Positions 34,803 through 44,641 of a DNA stretch of 64,000 bases are shown here, piece after piece. The notes beneath the pieces are model-generated. The model had not been told where the DNA came from. It did not search any database and was given only the letters and a program-made list of their open reading frames with translations. Every line of letters starts with the position of its first letter. The first letter of the stretch is position 1. This stretch comes from M3007 sp964646615 (lineage in GTDB: Bacteria; Bacteroidota; Bacteroidia; Chitinophagales; Saprospiraceae), in contig CAZYEV010000069.1 in NCBI GenBank assembly GCA_964646615.1, forward strand, positions 19,484 through 83,483, read 5' to 3'. Both the position numbers and the translations under genes were made by a program.

Positions 34803-36449
34803 CTATTTCACTTTTTCGGCGTAGATGTAAAAGTTTTCATCTACCAGGAAATCAGCGGGTTTCATCTGTCGCACTGGCGTTGTTTGCCATTCGGTGGTTG
34901 GGTACAGGAAAGTCCACTCCCCGGCTTTCAGGCTCACTTTCACCGGCATATCGAAGCCCGCAATGCAGTTGCTCCAGCGGTAGGTGATCTCGTTTTTTTC
35001 GAGGCGATATTCCAGCACAGGTATGCTCGTGTGGCGCAGATACTGGTCAAAGACTTTTGCCAGGTTTTTGCCCGTGTGCTGAATGAGGTAGGCCTCTACC
35101 TGCGCACTGCTGACGGTTTGGTGGTAGAATTCGTGGTTAAGTCCGCGCAGCACAGCGCGCCACAGCGAGTCGTTGTCCACGATTTGCCGGAGGGTATGCA
35201 GCAGGTTGGCGCCCTTAGGGTACATATCCTGCGAGCCGCGGGTGTTGACACCGTAGGGGCCGATGACCGGGCTGGCGTTCATAATGGAGCGGCGCAGGCC
35301 GCGCAGGTATTCGGCCCCGGCCTGTTTGCCGTAGAAGTACTCGACGAACAGACCTTCGCTGTACGAGGTAAAGCCCTCGTGCACCCACATATCGGCGATG
35401 TCGTTGTAGGTGATGTTGTTGGCAAACCACTCGTGGCCCGACTCGTGGATGATGATGTAGTCCCAGCCCTTGCCGTGCCCGGAGTTGGAGAGGTCGCGAC
35501 CCAAATAGCCGTTCCGATATGCGTTGCCGTAAGCGATGGCGCTCTGGTGTTCCATGCCGAGGAAAGGCGTTTCAACCAGTTTGTAGCCGTCTTCGTAGAA
35601 GGGATATGGGCCAAACCAGTACTCGAAGGCTCGGAGCATCTTTTTAACCTGCAGGAATTGCGTTTTGGCCTTGTCTAAGTTTTCCGGCAGGACGTAGTAG
35701 TCCAGCGTGAGCAGGCCCTTTTCGCCCTGGAAGGTGTCGGCAAAGTGCTCATAGACGGCGATGTTGAGCGTTACGCCGTAGTTGTTGATGGGGTTCTGGA
35801 CGTGCCACTCGAAGGTGCGCGTGCTGTCGGCGTTTTCGGCTATTTTCCGTAGGCGCCCATTAGACACAGCGTGGTAGGGTAGGGGTGCGGTGAGGGCGAT
35901 GGTTTGGGAGTCGGGTTCGTCGGAGGGGTGGTCTTTGCAGGGCCACCAGGCGCTGGCGCCCAGTCCCTGGCAGGAGGTGGCCACAAAGGCGCGCCCTGTA
36001 CCGTCTTGCGCCCAGCTGAAGCCGCCGTCCCAGGGGGCATTGCGCGCCCGCCGCGGGCGGCCGCGATAGTGGAGCATTACAGTCTCAATGGCGCCAGGTG
36101 TTTGCTCTTTTTTCAGTTGGAGGTGGTAAACGCTTTTGGTTATGCGCTCGAAGGCCAGTACCTCGCCGTCTTGTTCGGCCCGCTCCAGCGCGAGCGGTGG
36201 CTGCAGGTCTATTTGCATGACCTGTCCGGGCTTCAGCACCCGGTAGTGCACCTCATTGCTGCCACGAATGCGTTGCGAGTCTAAGTCCGTCTGGATATGC
36301 AGACGGTAATAGGTTACATCCCACCAGGCGCGCTCGGGGGTAATGCTGCCGCGCAGGGTGTCTTCATGCGTGAAAACCCTCCCCTGAGCCAACAGGGCTG
36401 TGTTTATTGCCAGAAGCAAGGCTGTGGTCAGAAGCATTTGTTTTGTCAT
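34803..36449 (-). CDS. M1-family zinc metallopeptidase (aminopeptidase-like)
   Basis: 548 residues with a signal peptide (MTKQMLLTTALLLAINTALL). Zinc site HESGH at 335-339 with the third ligand Glu358 (WVHEG), and the upstream exopeptidase-type GMEHQS near 300 corresponding to GxMEN. The family's C-terminal armadillo part is absent, which is normal for short bacterial M1 enzymes. Periplasmic or surface hydrolysis of peptides is inferred. A Cys-containing insert (TSCQGLGASAWWPCKDHP) follows the normal M1 pattern. Confidence 0.88.
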   Translation of the reverse strand: MTKQMLLTTALLLAINTALLAQGRVFTHEDTLRGSITPERAWWDVTYYRLHIQTDLDSQRIRGSNEVHYRVLKPGQVMQIDLQPPLALERAEQDGEVLAFERITKSVYHLQLKKEQTPGAIETVMLHYRGRPRRARNAPWDGGFSWAQDGTGRAFVATSCQGLGASAWWPCKDHPSDEPDSQTIALTAPLPYHAVSNGRLRKIAENADSTRTFEWHVQNPINNYGVTLNIAVYEHFADTFQGEKGLLTLDYYVLPENLDKAKTQFLQVKKMLRAFEYWFGPYPFYEDGYKLVETPFLGMEHQSAIAYGNAYRNGYLGRDLSNSGHGKGWDYIIIHESGHEWFANNITYNDIADMWVHEGFTSYSEGLFVEYFYGKQAGAEYLRGLRRSIMNASPVIGPYGVNTRGSQDMYPKGANLLHTLRQIVDNDSLWRAVLRGLNHEFYHQTVSSAQVEAYLIQHTGKNLAKVFDQYLRHTSIPVLEYRLEKNEITYRWSNCIAGFDMPVKVSLKAGEWTFLYPTTEWQTTPVRQMKPADFLVDENFYIYAEKVK

Positions 36450-36465
36450 AGAAGGCGATTTCGGA

Positions 36466-36473
36466 CAAAAGTA
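36466..36473 (-). promoter_or_regulatory. -7 element of the M1 peptidase promoter
   Basis: Minus-strand TACTTTTG, exact consensus, 16 bases before the ATG at 36449. The divergent YyaL-type gene starts 160 bases away on the other strand. Confidence 0.5.
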
Positions 36474-36610
36474 AAGGCCGAGAACCTATTGCGGTCGCCG
36501 GATAACGCCCGAATCGCCACAGGCCGTACGTCGAAGATGTTTGTGCAAGGCAAAACCTTGCGATAGCCCTATTTGTCTATACCTTGCGCTTTTAAACCGC
36601 GCTGAAAAAC

Positions 36611-38680
36611 ATGAACCGCCTCCAATACGAGTCCTCCCCTTACCTGCAACAACACGCCCACAACCCGGTAGATTGGTACGCCTGGAAACCGGAAGCCTTC
36701 GAGCGGGCGCGCCGCGAAAACAAGCCCATTTTAGTCAGCATCGGCTATTCTACCTGCCACTGGTGCCACGTCATGGAACGCGAGTCGTTCGAGAACCCCG
36801 ACGTGGCGGCCTTCATGAACGAGCATTTTATCAACATCAAAGTGGACCGCGAAGAGCGCCCCGATGTGGATGCCATTTACATGGAAGCCTGCCAGATTAT
36901 GACCGGTGGCGGCGGGTGGCCACTGAACTGCTTCCTGACGCCCGAAGGCAAACCCTTCTATGCCGGCACCTACTTCCCGCCGCGCCCGGCGTACAACCGC
37001 CCTTCGTGGCTGCAGCTGCTGCAGCACATGGCCAATGCCTGGGAAACCAAACGCGAAACCGTCTATGAGCAGGCCGAGCGCCTGATGACGTATCTGAAGC
37101 GCAACGACAACGTCTTCCTGGAACCGCTGCCGTCGCAACTGACCAGCCAACCGCTGCCCGCGCAATCGGCCCTGGAAAACGTCTATTACGCCATGCGCGA
37201 CCACTTCGACCGCGTCGAGGGTGGTTTTGGCGGAGCGCCCAAGTTTCCGTCCTCCATGGCGCTGCACTTTCTGCTGTACTATCATCGCCTGGCCGACAAC
37301 GCAGAGGCCATGGAACACGCGCTTTTCTCTTTAGATAAAATGATTGGCGGCGGCATCTACGACCAGCTGGGCGGCGGCTTTGCCCGCTACGCTACCGACA
37401 GGGCCTGGTTAGTGCCGCATTTTGAAAAAATGCTCTACGACAACGCCCTGCTCGTCAGTGTCCTGGCCGATGCTTGCCGTTTGCTTCGGGAAAAAGACGA
37501 TGCAAAGGCGCAACAGCGCCAAAAGCGCTACGAAGAGACCATCGTGGAAACCCTGGAGTTCGTACGCCGCGAAATGACGCACCCTGAGGGGGCCTTCTAC
37601 TCCGCCTTAGACGCCGACTCGGAGGGCCGCGAAGGCAAATTTTATGTCTGGGACAAATCCGAAATTGAGGAAGTCCTCGGCTGCGATGCGGAGATTTTCT
37701 GCACCCTGTATGGCGTATCAGCGCAAGGCAACTGGGAGCATACCAACATCTTGTGGCGAGCCGTCGAGATAGAGGACTACGCACAGCAGCACGGCCTCGA
37801 TGTCGAAGCGTTGCGGCAGCAGGTGCGCCAATGGCACCAACGACTGTTCGAGCGCCGCTCACAGCGCATTCGCCCGGGGCTTGACGACAAGGTGCTGCTC
37901 AGCTGGAATGCGCTCATGGCTTCCGCGTATGCGCAGGCCTCCACAGCCTTAGGCAACGACGAGTACCGCAAAGCTGCCATGCGCAACGTGGACTTCCTGC
38001 TCCAGCACCTGACCGACGCCAACGGGCGGCTTCTGCACAGCTGGAAAGACGGCAACGCCCAACACGCCGCCGTTCTGGAAGATTATGCCTTCCTGATTGC
38101 CGCCCTGCTCGACGTGTGGCACATCACCTTCGAGCATCGCTACTTAGAGCACGCACAGCGCCTGACCGAACAGGTGTACACCTATTTTTATGACGAGCAA
38201 ACAAACCTGTTCTTTTACACCGCTGCCGACCAGACGGACGTTATCCTGCGAAAAAAAGACCTCTACGACAACGCTACCCCTTCGGGCAACAGCACCATGG
38301 CACACAACCTTCAGCGCTTGGGCATTTTATTAGATCGCGACGACTGGCGCGAGCATGCCGCGCAAATGGTCGAGAAAATGCGGCCTACCCTGGAGCGTTA
38401 CCCCCTCTCTTTCGAGCGCTGGGCATTGGCTTACCTCTTCCAGGTGCGCCCACGTCCTGAGGTGGCTATTGTAGGGCCAGGTGCCGTGCAGGCAGCGCGA
38501 GACCTCCAGCGCCATTTTTGCTGGAACGCCGTCATGGCCACGGCCGAACATCCGAGCGATGACTACCCACTCCTGCGCGGCAAAACAGCGGATGGGCACA
38601 CCTTATTATTATATGTATGCCAGAACTACGCCTGCCAGCGCCCGGTTCGGACGGTAGCGGAGGCGCTAACTCTTTTGTAA
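36611..38680 (+). CDS. DUF255/YyaL-type protein with thioredoxin-like N-terminus
   Basis: 689 residues, full length for the SPATA20/YyaL family. The first ~160 residues are a thioredoxin-like domain with the C49-H-W-C52 redox motif (YSTCHWCHVMERESFENPDV) and DREERPDVDAIYM; the remainder is a six-hairpin (alpha/alpha) glycosidase-like barrel with QLGGGFARYATDRAWLVPHFEKMLYD. Biochemical function is not established; it is thought to be redox-linked. Three bases separate it from the following porP. Confidence 0.88.
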   Translation: MNRLQYESSPYLQQHAHNPVDWYAWKPEAFERARRENKPILVSIGYSTCHWCHVMERESFENPDVAAFMNEHFINIKVDREERPDVDAIYMEACQIMTGGGGWPLNCFLTPEGKPFYAGTYFPPRPAYNRPSWLQLLQHMANAWETKRETVYEQAERLMTYLKRNDNVFLEPLPSQLTSQPLPAQSALENVYYAMRDHFDRVEGGFGGAPKFPSSMALHFLLYYHRLADNAEAMEHALFSLDKMIGGGIYDQLGGGFARYATDRAWLVPHFEKMLYDNALLVSVLADACRLLREKDDAKAQQRQKRYEETIVETLEFVRREMTHPEGAFYSALDADSEGREGKFYVWDKSEIEEVLGCDAEIFCTLYGVSAQGNWEHTNILWRAVEIEDYAQQHGLDVEALRQQVRQWHQRLFERRSQRIRPGLDDKVLLSWNALMASAYAQASTALGNDEYRKAAMRNVDFLLQHLTDANGRLLHSWKDGNAQHAAVLEDYAFLIAALLDVWHITFEHRYLEHAQRLTEQVYTYFYDEQTNLFFYTAADQTDVILRKKDLYDNATPSGNSTMAHNLQRLGILLDRDDWREHAAQMVEKMRPTLERYPLSFERWALAYLFQVRPRPEVAIVGPGAVQAARDLQRHFCWNAVMATAEHPSDDYPLLRGKTADGHTLLLYVCQNYACQRPVRTVAEALTLL

Positions 38681-38683
38681 GAC

Positions 38684-39670
38684 ATGAAAAGGCACATCTA
38701 CCTCAGCCTTCTACTGCTGGCAACATTCCCAGCGCTGCAGGGGCAGCAACTGCCGCAGTACAGCCTTTATATGCTCAATCCTTATGCTTACAATCCGGCA
38801 TACGCGGGCGTAGCAGGCACCTTGTTGGCGCACGGCGCCTATCGCCAGCAGTGGTCGGGGCTGGCTGGGGCGCCAGAGAGTCAATACTTAGACGCCCATC
38901 TACCCCTCGCCTTCCTGCGTGGCGGAGCAGGGCTCCGGCTGGAGAACGACAAAATCGGCGCTCACCGCACCACGCGCGCTACCCTTCATTACGCCTTCCA
39001 CGCAGATGTGGGCCGCACGGGCTTGCTCTCTTTAGCAGTAGGCGCCGGCTATGTCCAGTATGCCCTGGACGGCGACAAGCTGCGCACCCCGGATGGTACT
39101 TATGAGCCGGGCGGCAGCTTTACGCATAACGACCCCCTGTTTCCGGAAGGGAAAGTGGTCGGCGGTGCTCCGCTGATGGAACTGGGTGTGTTTTTTCGGC
39201 AACGACAACTGGAACTGGGGGCAGCTATGCTACCCGCATACGTGCCAGCGCTGAGCATCACCGACCAGGGGGCTTTTCGCGTTCGATTGGTGCCTCAGTA
39301 TGTAGGTATGGGCGCTTATCGAGTGGCCCTCTCCGACCAGCTGGTCTTTGTACCGTCTTTTTTGCTCAAATTTGACCCGACAGCGACGCAAGTAGAAATT
39401 TCAGGCGCCTTTCGCTGGCGAGAAAATACATTTGCGGGATGTTCTTTCAGAGGATTGGCCTCATCTGCGCGCGATGCGCTGGCACTGTTCGGTGGATTTA
39501 GAATTACAGAAAAAATTTCCTTTGCTTACGCTTACGATATTCCGCTTTCATCGCTGGCTAATGTCCAAAGAGGGTCGCATGAACTTTTGCTCCGCTACGA
39601 TCTGGGGAAACCACTGGGAGCAGGGCGATTACCGCCGATTATCTACAATCCGCGTTTCTGGGGAATTTAG
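38684..39670 (+). CDS. porP: PorP/SprF family T9SS protein upstream of gldKLMN
   Basis: 328 residues. Signal peptide (MKRHIYLSLLLLATFPALQG), mature start QLPQYSLYMLNPYAYNPAYAG (PorP signature), barrel to the end. The porP-porK(gldK)-porL-porM-porN order is the conserved T9SS core locus, which supports this as the true PorP. A small hairpin TAGCGCC/GGCGCTA (39668-39687) directly follows the stop and a promoter-like pair lies before gldK, so the two could be separately transcribed. Confidence 0.9.
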   Translation: MKRHIYLSLLLLATFPALQGQQLPQYSLYMLNPYAYNPAYAGVAGTLLAHGAYRQQWSGLAGAPESQYLDAHLPLAFLRGGAGLRLENDKIGAHRTTRATLHYAFHADVGRTGLLSLAVGAGYVQYALDGDKLRTPDGTYEPGGSFTHNDPLFPEGKVVGGAPLMELGVFFRQRQLELGAAMLPAYVPALSITDQGAFRVRLVPQYVGMGAYRVALSDQLVFVPSFLLKFDPTATQVEISGAFRWRENTFAGCSFRGLASSARDALALFGGFRITEKISFAYAYDIPLSSLANVQRGSHELLLRYDLGKPLGAGRLPPIIYNPRFWGI

Positions 39671-39801
39671 CGCCTCGAATGGCGCTATTCGCGTGCTAAA
39701 AAAGCAAAAACGTATATTAGCCGGCGTTAAAACCGCGTTAAGGAGCGGCTTTGGCAGGCAGGTCATTCAGGTAGAAACCAATTTTATTTTGAAAAGTTTT
39801 T

Positions 39802-39829
39802 TTGCATCGAATTTAATCCTCTACCTTTA
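39802..39829 (+). promoter_or_regulatory. Probable promoter before gldK
   Basis: TTG (39802-39804) then TACCTTTA (39822-39829), spacer 17; -7 differs from consensus by one base. About 50 bases before the gldK ATG. Confidence 0.4.
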
Positions 39830-39882
39830 CGACCGTTTTTTCCAGGCAAATAATAAAAATAAGGCAAACACGGGTGTCAAAC

Positions 39883-41142
39883 ATGGAAAAACTACAAAAA
39901 TCGTTACTGCTACTGCTTCTACTCGCGGTTGTAGCCGCTTCCTGCGGCCGAAAAGAAACGGGTGAGCTCATCGGAGTTCAGAACCGCCCGAAATGGAAAG
40001 GGATTAGCCCCTATGGCATGGTTTACGTTCCCTCCGGCACGCTGCACATTGGCGTGGGTGATGAAGACCTGAGCCGCCAGTTGGTGGCACGTCCGAAGTC
40101 CATCTCTATTCAGGGCTTCTTCATGGACGAAACGGAAATCACCAACAACGAGTACCGCCAGTTTATCTACTGGGTAAGGGACTCGCTGGCACACGACAAG
40201 CTGGGACACTACCTGGAGGATGACGCAGGCGACCTTGATAAGCCGCTCATTGACTGGGAGCAGGAGATTGACTGGGAGGATGAAGAGATGGTCGCCGAAT
40301 TGGACGAACTCTTTCACCCGGCTAACGAGCGCTTCGATGGTCGAAAGGAACTGGATGCCAGCAAATTCGTTTACGAATACCAGTGGTACGACTGGCAGCG
40401 CGCTGCACACGACCGCAACAGCAGCCGCACCAGCCACATCCGTAAAGAGAAAGTAAAAGTCTATCCGGATACCCTGTGCTGGATCCGCGACTACGCCTAC
40501 TCCTACAACGAGCCGATGACGCGCAACTACTTCTGGCACCCGGCGTTCGACGACTACCCGGTTGTAGGGGTGAACTGGAAGATGGCCAAAGCCTTCTGCC
40601 ACTGGCGTACCAAATTGTGGAACACCTACAGCGCCGATGCCGGCGTGAACTCTGAAGACTTCCGCCTGCCTACGGAGCACGAATGGGAATACGCTGCCCG
40701 CGGCGGCCGCGAAGGCGCCACCTATCCGTGGGGTAGCTACTACACGCGCAACGCCAAGGGCTGCTTGCTGGCCAACTTTAAGCCTGGCCGCGGCAACTAT
40801 CCCGAAGATGGCGGCCTGTATACCGTGAGAGCCGACGCTTACTATCCTAACGACTACGGCCTGTACTGTATGGCAGGCAACGTCTCCGAATGGACCGAGA
40901 CGGCTTTCTTCGAGAACTCCTACTCGTTCATGCACGACCTCAACCCGGATATTCGCTACGACGCTAAGGAAGACGATCCTATCACCGCCAAGCGTAAGGT
41001 GATCCGTGGCGGCTCCTGGAAGGACGTCGCTTACTTCCTACAGACCGGTACGCGCTCGTGGGAGTATCAGGACACTACTAAGTGTTATATCGGCTTCCGT
41101 TGTGTGCTTACCTTCCTGGGGCGCTCGATAAACGACTTCTAA
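39883..41142 (+). CDS. gldK: GldK (PorK), T9SS/gliding lipoprotein
   Basis: 419 residues from ATG 39883. Signal peptide and lipobox AVVAASC (Cys near residue 24), then a formylglycine-generating-enzyme (SUMF1)-like fold: GMVYVPSGTLHIG, FFMDETEITNNEYRQFI, RLPTEHEWEYAARGG, KVIRGGSWKD and GFRCVLTF. GldK with GldN makes the ring under the outer membrane. Lipid-anchored to the periplasmic face. First of the gldKLMN set. Confidence 0.96.
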   Translation: MEKLQKSLLLLLLLAVVAASCGRKETGELIGVQNRPKWKGISPYGMVYVPSGTLHIGVGDEDLSRQLVARPKSISIQGFFMDETEITNNEYRQFIYWVRDSLAHDKLGHYLEDDAGDLDKPLIDWEQEIDWEDEEMVAELDELFHPANERFDGRKELDASKFVYEYQWYDWQRAAHDRNSSRTSHIRKEKVKVYPDTLCWIRDYAYSYNEPMTRNYFWHPAFDDYPVVGVNWKMAKAFCHWRTKLWNTYSADAGVNSEDFRLPTEHEWEYAARGGREGATYPWGSYYTRNAKGCLLANFKPGRGNYPEDGGLYTVRADAYYPNDYGLYCMAGNVSEWTETAFFENSYSFMHDLNPDIRYDAKEDDPITAKRKVIRGGSWKDVAYFLQTGTRSWEYQDTTKCYIGFRCVLTFLGRSINDF

Positions 41143-41169
41143 ACCTGAAACTAACGTCCGCTGGGAGTT

Positions 41170-41211
41170 ACTCACCGGGTAAGTTCTCTTCGTAGGTTGT
41201 GCCCGGTGAGT
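41170..41211 (+). other. Stem-loop in the gldK-gldL gap
   Basis: ACTCACCGGG (41170-41179) and its exact complement CCCGGTGAGT (41202-41211), loop 22 bases, in a 134-base intercistronic gap. No T-run; possibly a stabilising or processing structure that sets different amounts of GldK and GldL. Confidence 0.5.
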
Positions 41212-41276
41212 GCTTCGCTTGAAAGCAAAAATCATCAAGAACAACTCTTCTTAAACTGCTAAAAAGTTTTTCAACA

Positions 41277-41879
41277 ATGGGTTTCCAAAGTTTCGTCAAA
41301 TCCAAACCATTCAAGTACTTCAAGAACTTCGTCATCGGTCTGGGCGCGGCTATCGTGCTCATGGGGGCCCTCTTTAAGCTGGAAAGCTGGGAAGGTGCCT
41401 CCGAGATGCTCATCGTCGGCCTTTCGGTAGAAGCTCTCATCTTCTTCTTCCTGGGCGTTATCGGCCCTGAGCCAGATTACTATTGGCACAAGCTGTACCC
41501 CGGCCTCGACGACTACAACTCCCGCATTCAGCCGCTGACGGCAGGGCCGAGTCCGAACATGCCGGAAGTAGCACCGCTGCACGGCGATGTCGTAGAGCGC
41601 CAGTTGGGCGGCATGCTGACCGAGCTGCAGTCCATGTCCAAGAGCCTGGCTGCTCTGAAAGCTCTGCAGGAGGTGGACTTCTCCGGTACGCAGGAGCAGA
41701 TCAAGTCCATGTCGAACTTCTACACCAAGATGAATGAAGCCATGGCCGACATGGCTCGCTCGGCAGAGGACGTGCGTCAGTACAAAGATCAGCTGGCCTC
41801 TTTGAACAAGAACTTGAGCTCTCTGAACACCGTTTACGGCAATATGCTGGCCGCTATGGCCAACATCGGTCGCCAGTAA
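41277..41879 (+). CDS. gldL: GldL (PorL), T9SS motor protein
   Basis: 200 residues. Two transmembrane helices near the N-terminus (FVIGLGAAIVLMGALFKL, residues ~18-35, and MLIVGLSVEALIFFFLGVIG, ~44-63), typical of GldL, followed by a cytoplasmic helical region with IGPEPDYYWHKLYPGLDDYN and a coiled-coil tail. With GldM it forms the proton-driven motor in the inner membrane; the Glu in the second helix (E54 region) fits the conserved functional acid. Confidence 0.96.
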   Translation: MGFQSFVKSKPFKYFKNFVIGLGAAIVLMGALFKLESWEGASEMLIVGLSVEALIFFFLGVIGPEPDYYWHKLYPGLDDYNSRIQPLTAGPSPNMPEVAPLHGDVVERQLGGMLTELQSMSKSLAALKALQEVDFSGTQEQIKSMSNFYTKMNEAMADMARSAEDVRQYKDQLASLNKNLSSLNTVYGNMLAAMANIGRQ

Positions 41880-41948
41880 TAAAAGGTTGATTACCAGCAT
41901 AAACTGGCTGCAAACCTCCTGTTTAACAACACTTAAAGACAACACAAC

Positions 41949-43493
41949 ATGTCCATACCAAAGGAGCCGCGGCAGTTGATGATCAACCTGATGTATCTGG
42001 TGTTGACCGCACTGCTCGCATTGAACGTATCGGCCGAAGTGATGAATGCCTTCTTCTCGCTCGACAAGGGCTTGAAGGGCAGCCGTAACATCGTCGAAAA
42101 AAGTAACGAGACGATTATGGAAAGCATCAACAAGCAGGCTGATGCTTATCGTAAGGCGGAGAACGAGAAATACCGCAACAACGCTAAAGAAGCCATGGCG
42201 CTTACCGAAGAGTTTACCAAATATATTGACGGTATTCGCCAGAAACTGTTCGACAAAGCGGGTGGACCTTCTAAAAACGACCCGACCATCCCGAAGGATA
42301 TCCGAAATAAGGATATCACCACCCGCATGTTTGTCCTCGGCGAAGATGGCAAGGAAGGCATCGGCTTTGAGATCGAGCGCAAGGTGAAGGAACTGCGCGA
42401 AAAATTATTGGCGCTCAGCGATAACGACCCGGAAGTGGCTGCCTCTATGCCCCTGGACATAGAGCCTTTGCCGGCAAAGACGGATAAGACCAGCTGGGCT
42501 GACTTTAAGTTTCGCCAAATGCCCGTAGCCGCTTGTTTCCCTATTCTGGGTAAGATACAGAGCGACGCCAAGGCCTCTTCTTCGGCCGTTTTGAACTACT
42601 GTCTGAAGAAAGTAGCAGGCGAAGACATCAAATTCGATGCCTTCCAGCCGGCCATCAGCGCACCGAAAGGCTATGTTATCGCTGGCGAAAAGTACGAAGC
42701 CGACATTTTCCTCAGCGCGTACAGCACTAATGCAGACAACATCAGCATCTCCGTAGATGGGCGCTCGCTGCCGATTAAAGATGGTGTGGCTAAGTACGAG
42801 GTCATGACTTCTACCACGGGGGTCAAATCGTATAAAGTAACGATTAACGTGAAAAACCCGCTGACGGGTGAAGTGAAGACGTATTCCAAAGACTTCCAGT
42901 ATGAGGTAGGTCGCCGCTCCGCATCTATTCAGCTGGACAAGATGAACGTCTTCTACATCGGTGTGGATAACCCAATTTCTATATCGGCAGCGGGTGTGTC
43001 TTCTAACGACCTGAACGTGTCGGCCTCTGGCGCAGGCATTTCACTTAACAAAGACGGCCCCTCTCACTATCAGGTGCGCGTAACGACGCCGGGCGAAGCT
43101 ACCATCACCCTGTCGGGTGGTGGTCTGCCCCCGACTAAGTTCACCTATAAAGTGAAGCGTATCCCTGACCCTGTGCCGCTGCTGGGTGCCCAGCGCTTCG
43201 ACAGTGCTATCCCGAACGGTACTTTTAAGGCTCAAGGTGGTGTGGCTGCCGTGCTCGAAAACTTCGACTTTGACGCTAAATGCGAAGTGGCCGGTTATAC
43301 GGTCGCCTATCAGAAGAAGCGCGCCGACGTGGTGGAGAAAACCAACAGCGGTGCTCGCTTCAATCCGGATGTGCAAGACCTCATCCGCCGCGCTGAGCCG
43401 GGCGATGTCTATTACTTCTTAGATATCCGTGCCAAGTGCCCCGGTGATGTTGCTGCGCGTAAACTTGGAGATCTGGTTTTCAAGATCCGCTAA
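41949..43493 (+). CDS. gldM: GldM (PorM), T9SS motor/periplasmic rod
   Basis: 514 residues. Single N-terminal transmembrane helix (LMINLMYLVLTALLALNVSA, ~11-30), then the large periplasmic part in four domains (KSNETIMESINKQADAYRK through the beta-rich D2-D4). GldM dimers span the periplasm, coupling GldL to the GldK/N ring. Size normal. Confidence 0.96.
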   Translation: MSIPKEPRQLMINLMYLVLTALLALNVSAEVMNAFFSLDKGLKGSRNIVEKSNETIMESINKQADAYRKAENEKYRNNAKEAMALTEEFTKYIDGIRQKLFDKAGGPSKNDPTIPKDIRNKDITTRMFVLGEDGKEGIGFEIERKVKELREKLLALSDNDPEVAASMPLDIEPLPAKTDKTSWADFKFRQMPVAACFPILGKIQSDAKASSSAVLNYCLKKVAGEDIKFDAFQPAISAPKGYVIAGEKYEADIFLSAYSTNADNISISVDGRSLPIKDGVAKYEVMTSTTGVKSYKVTINVKNPLTGEVKTYSKDFQYEVGRRSASIQLDKMNVFYIGVDNPISISAAGVSSNDLNVSASGAGISLNKDGPSHYQVRVTTPGEATITLSGGGLPPTKFTYKVKRIPDPVPLLGAQRFDSAIPNGTFKAQGGVAAVLENFDFDAKCEVAGYTVAYQKKRADVVEKTNSGARFNPDVQDLIRRAEPGDVYYFLDIRAKCPGDVAARKLGDLVFKIR

Positions 43494-43503
43494 TCCCTGA
43501 CTC

Positions 43504-43559
43504 GCCCGGAATTGTGCGTTCTTACGGCTGACGTGTGCAGCAAGCGTGCAATTCCGGGC
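43504..43559 (+). other. Stem-loop in the gldM-gldN gap
   Basis: GCCCGGAATTG (43504-43514) and exact complement CAATTCCGGGC (43549-43559), loop 34 bases, within the 114-base gap. No T-run. A second hairpin of similar build lies between gldK and gldL. Confidence 0.5.
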
Positions 43560-43607
43560 ACCTTTAAGGCGAACTTACTAAACACTCACCTCTAATCTTC
43601 TCGAACC

Positions 43608-44492
43608 ATGTATGTTCTTCTTCGTTGGGCTGTTTTTGCCCTGCTCTTCTGCTCTGTGGGGACGCTAACGCTTGTCGCCCAAAACTATGGAGAAGTCAAA
43701 GATGTACGCACGGAAGCCAGTGAACCGGACGAATTTGGCGAAGCGCCTCTGGACGATGTTGTAAAAAAAGAAACCATGAAAGAGCGCCGCGTGCTGGACT
43801 ACCAGCCTGTGCGCGAAAGTGATATTTTGTGGGAACGTCGCATCTGGCGCATCATTGATGTGCGCGAGAAGATGAATCTGCCGTTCGCCTATCCAGAAGA
43901 GCCGTTCTTCCGCATCCTTTCCGATGCCGCAGTAAAAGGCGATCTGCCCGTTTATTCGGTGGATGACGATAAGTTCACCAAGCGCCTGAGCACCGATGAT
44001 GTTCTGTCCATGATGTCGAAGGCGGACACTATCGTTACTTTCGACCCGGAAACTTATGAAGAGAAAATTGAGGTGGTGCGCAACGATATCAACTGGGCGG
44101 ATGTAAAGCGCTTCCGTATCAAAGAGGTTTGGTTCTTCGACAAAGAAACCTCGACCATGCAGGTGCGCATCCTCGGCATCGCTCCCCTCATTGACGTTCG
44201 CGACAACGACGGAAACTTCCGCTACGAAAAGGCCATGTTCTGGGTCTATTACCCGCAGGCCCGCAACCTCCTGGCGCGCCATCGCGTCTTTACGCTCGGA
44301 GGCAACACCAACGCCACCATCTCTTGGGAAGATTTCCTGGAGCTGCGCTACTTCTCCAGCTTCATTATCAAAGAGTCGAACGTGTACGACCGCCGCATTG
44401 AAGACTATGCTCGCGGTGTAGATGCCCTCTGGGAGTCGGAGCGCATTAAGAATGCTATTTTCAACTTTGAGCAAGACCTCTGGCAGTATTGA
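43608..44492 (+). CDS. gldN: GldN (PorN), T9SS periplasmic ring protein
   Basis: 294 residues with signal peptide (WAVFALLFCSVGTLTLVAQ). Typical GldN content: DILWERRIWRIIDVREKMNL, EPFFRILSDAAVKG, VKRFRIKEVWFFDKETSTMQ, FRYEKAMFWVYYPQ, SWEDFLELRYFSSFI. Partner of GldK. Last gene of the cluster, closed by a strong terminator 30 bases later. Confidence 0.95.
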   Translation: MYVLLRWAVFALLFCSVGTLTLVAQNYGEVKDVRTEASEPDEFGEAPLDDVVKKETMKERRVLDYQPVRESDILWERRIWRIIDVREKMNLPFAYPEEPFFRILSDAAVKGDLPVYSVDDDKFTKRLSTDDVLSMMSKADTIVTFDPETYEEKIEVVRNDINWADVKRFRIKEVWFFDKETSTMQVRILGIAPLIDVRDNDGNFRYEKAMFWVYYPQARNLLARHRVFTLGGNTNATISWEDFLELRYFSSFIIKESNVYDRRIEDYARGVDALWESERIKNAIFNFEQDLWQY

Positions 44493-44521
44493 TCCAGAGG
44501 GTTAACGACCTTTATAGCGTA

Positions 44522-44560
44522 AAAGAGGCTGCATCCATACGAGATGCAGCCTCTTTTTTT
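44522..44560 (+). terminator. Rho-independent terminator of gldKLMN
   Basis: A 14-bp perfect stem AAAGAGGCTGCATC/GATGCAGCCTCTTT (44522-44535 with 44543-44556; loop CATACGA) ending in a T-run to 44560. Confidence 0.93.
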
Positions 44561-44641
44561 GTTGCTACTCGTTGTATAGGCTTTTTGTCTGAGAGCGCTA
44601 AATGAAAAGATTAGCCTCCCTGATATGTCCGTCTAAGTATA

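Noticed and set aside
39919..40935. 338-codon minus-strand frame
   Set aside because: Antisense shadow of gldK; Val/Ala-rich without domain signs.
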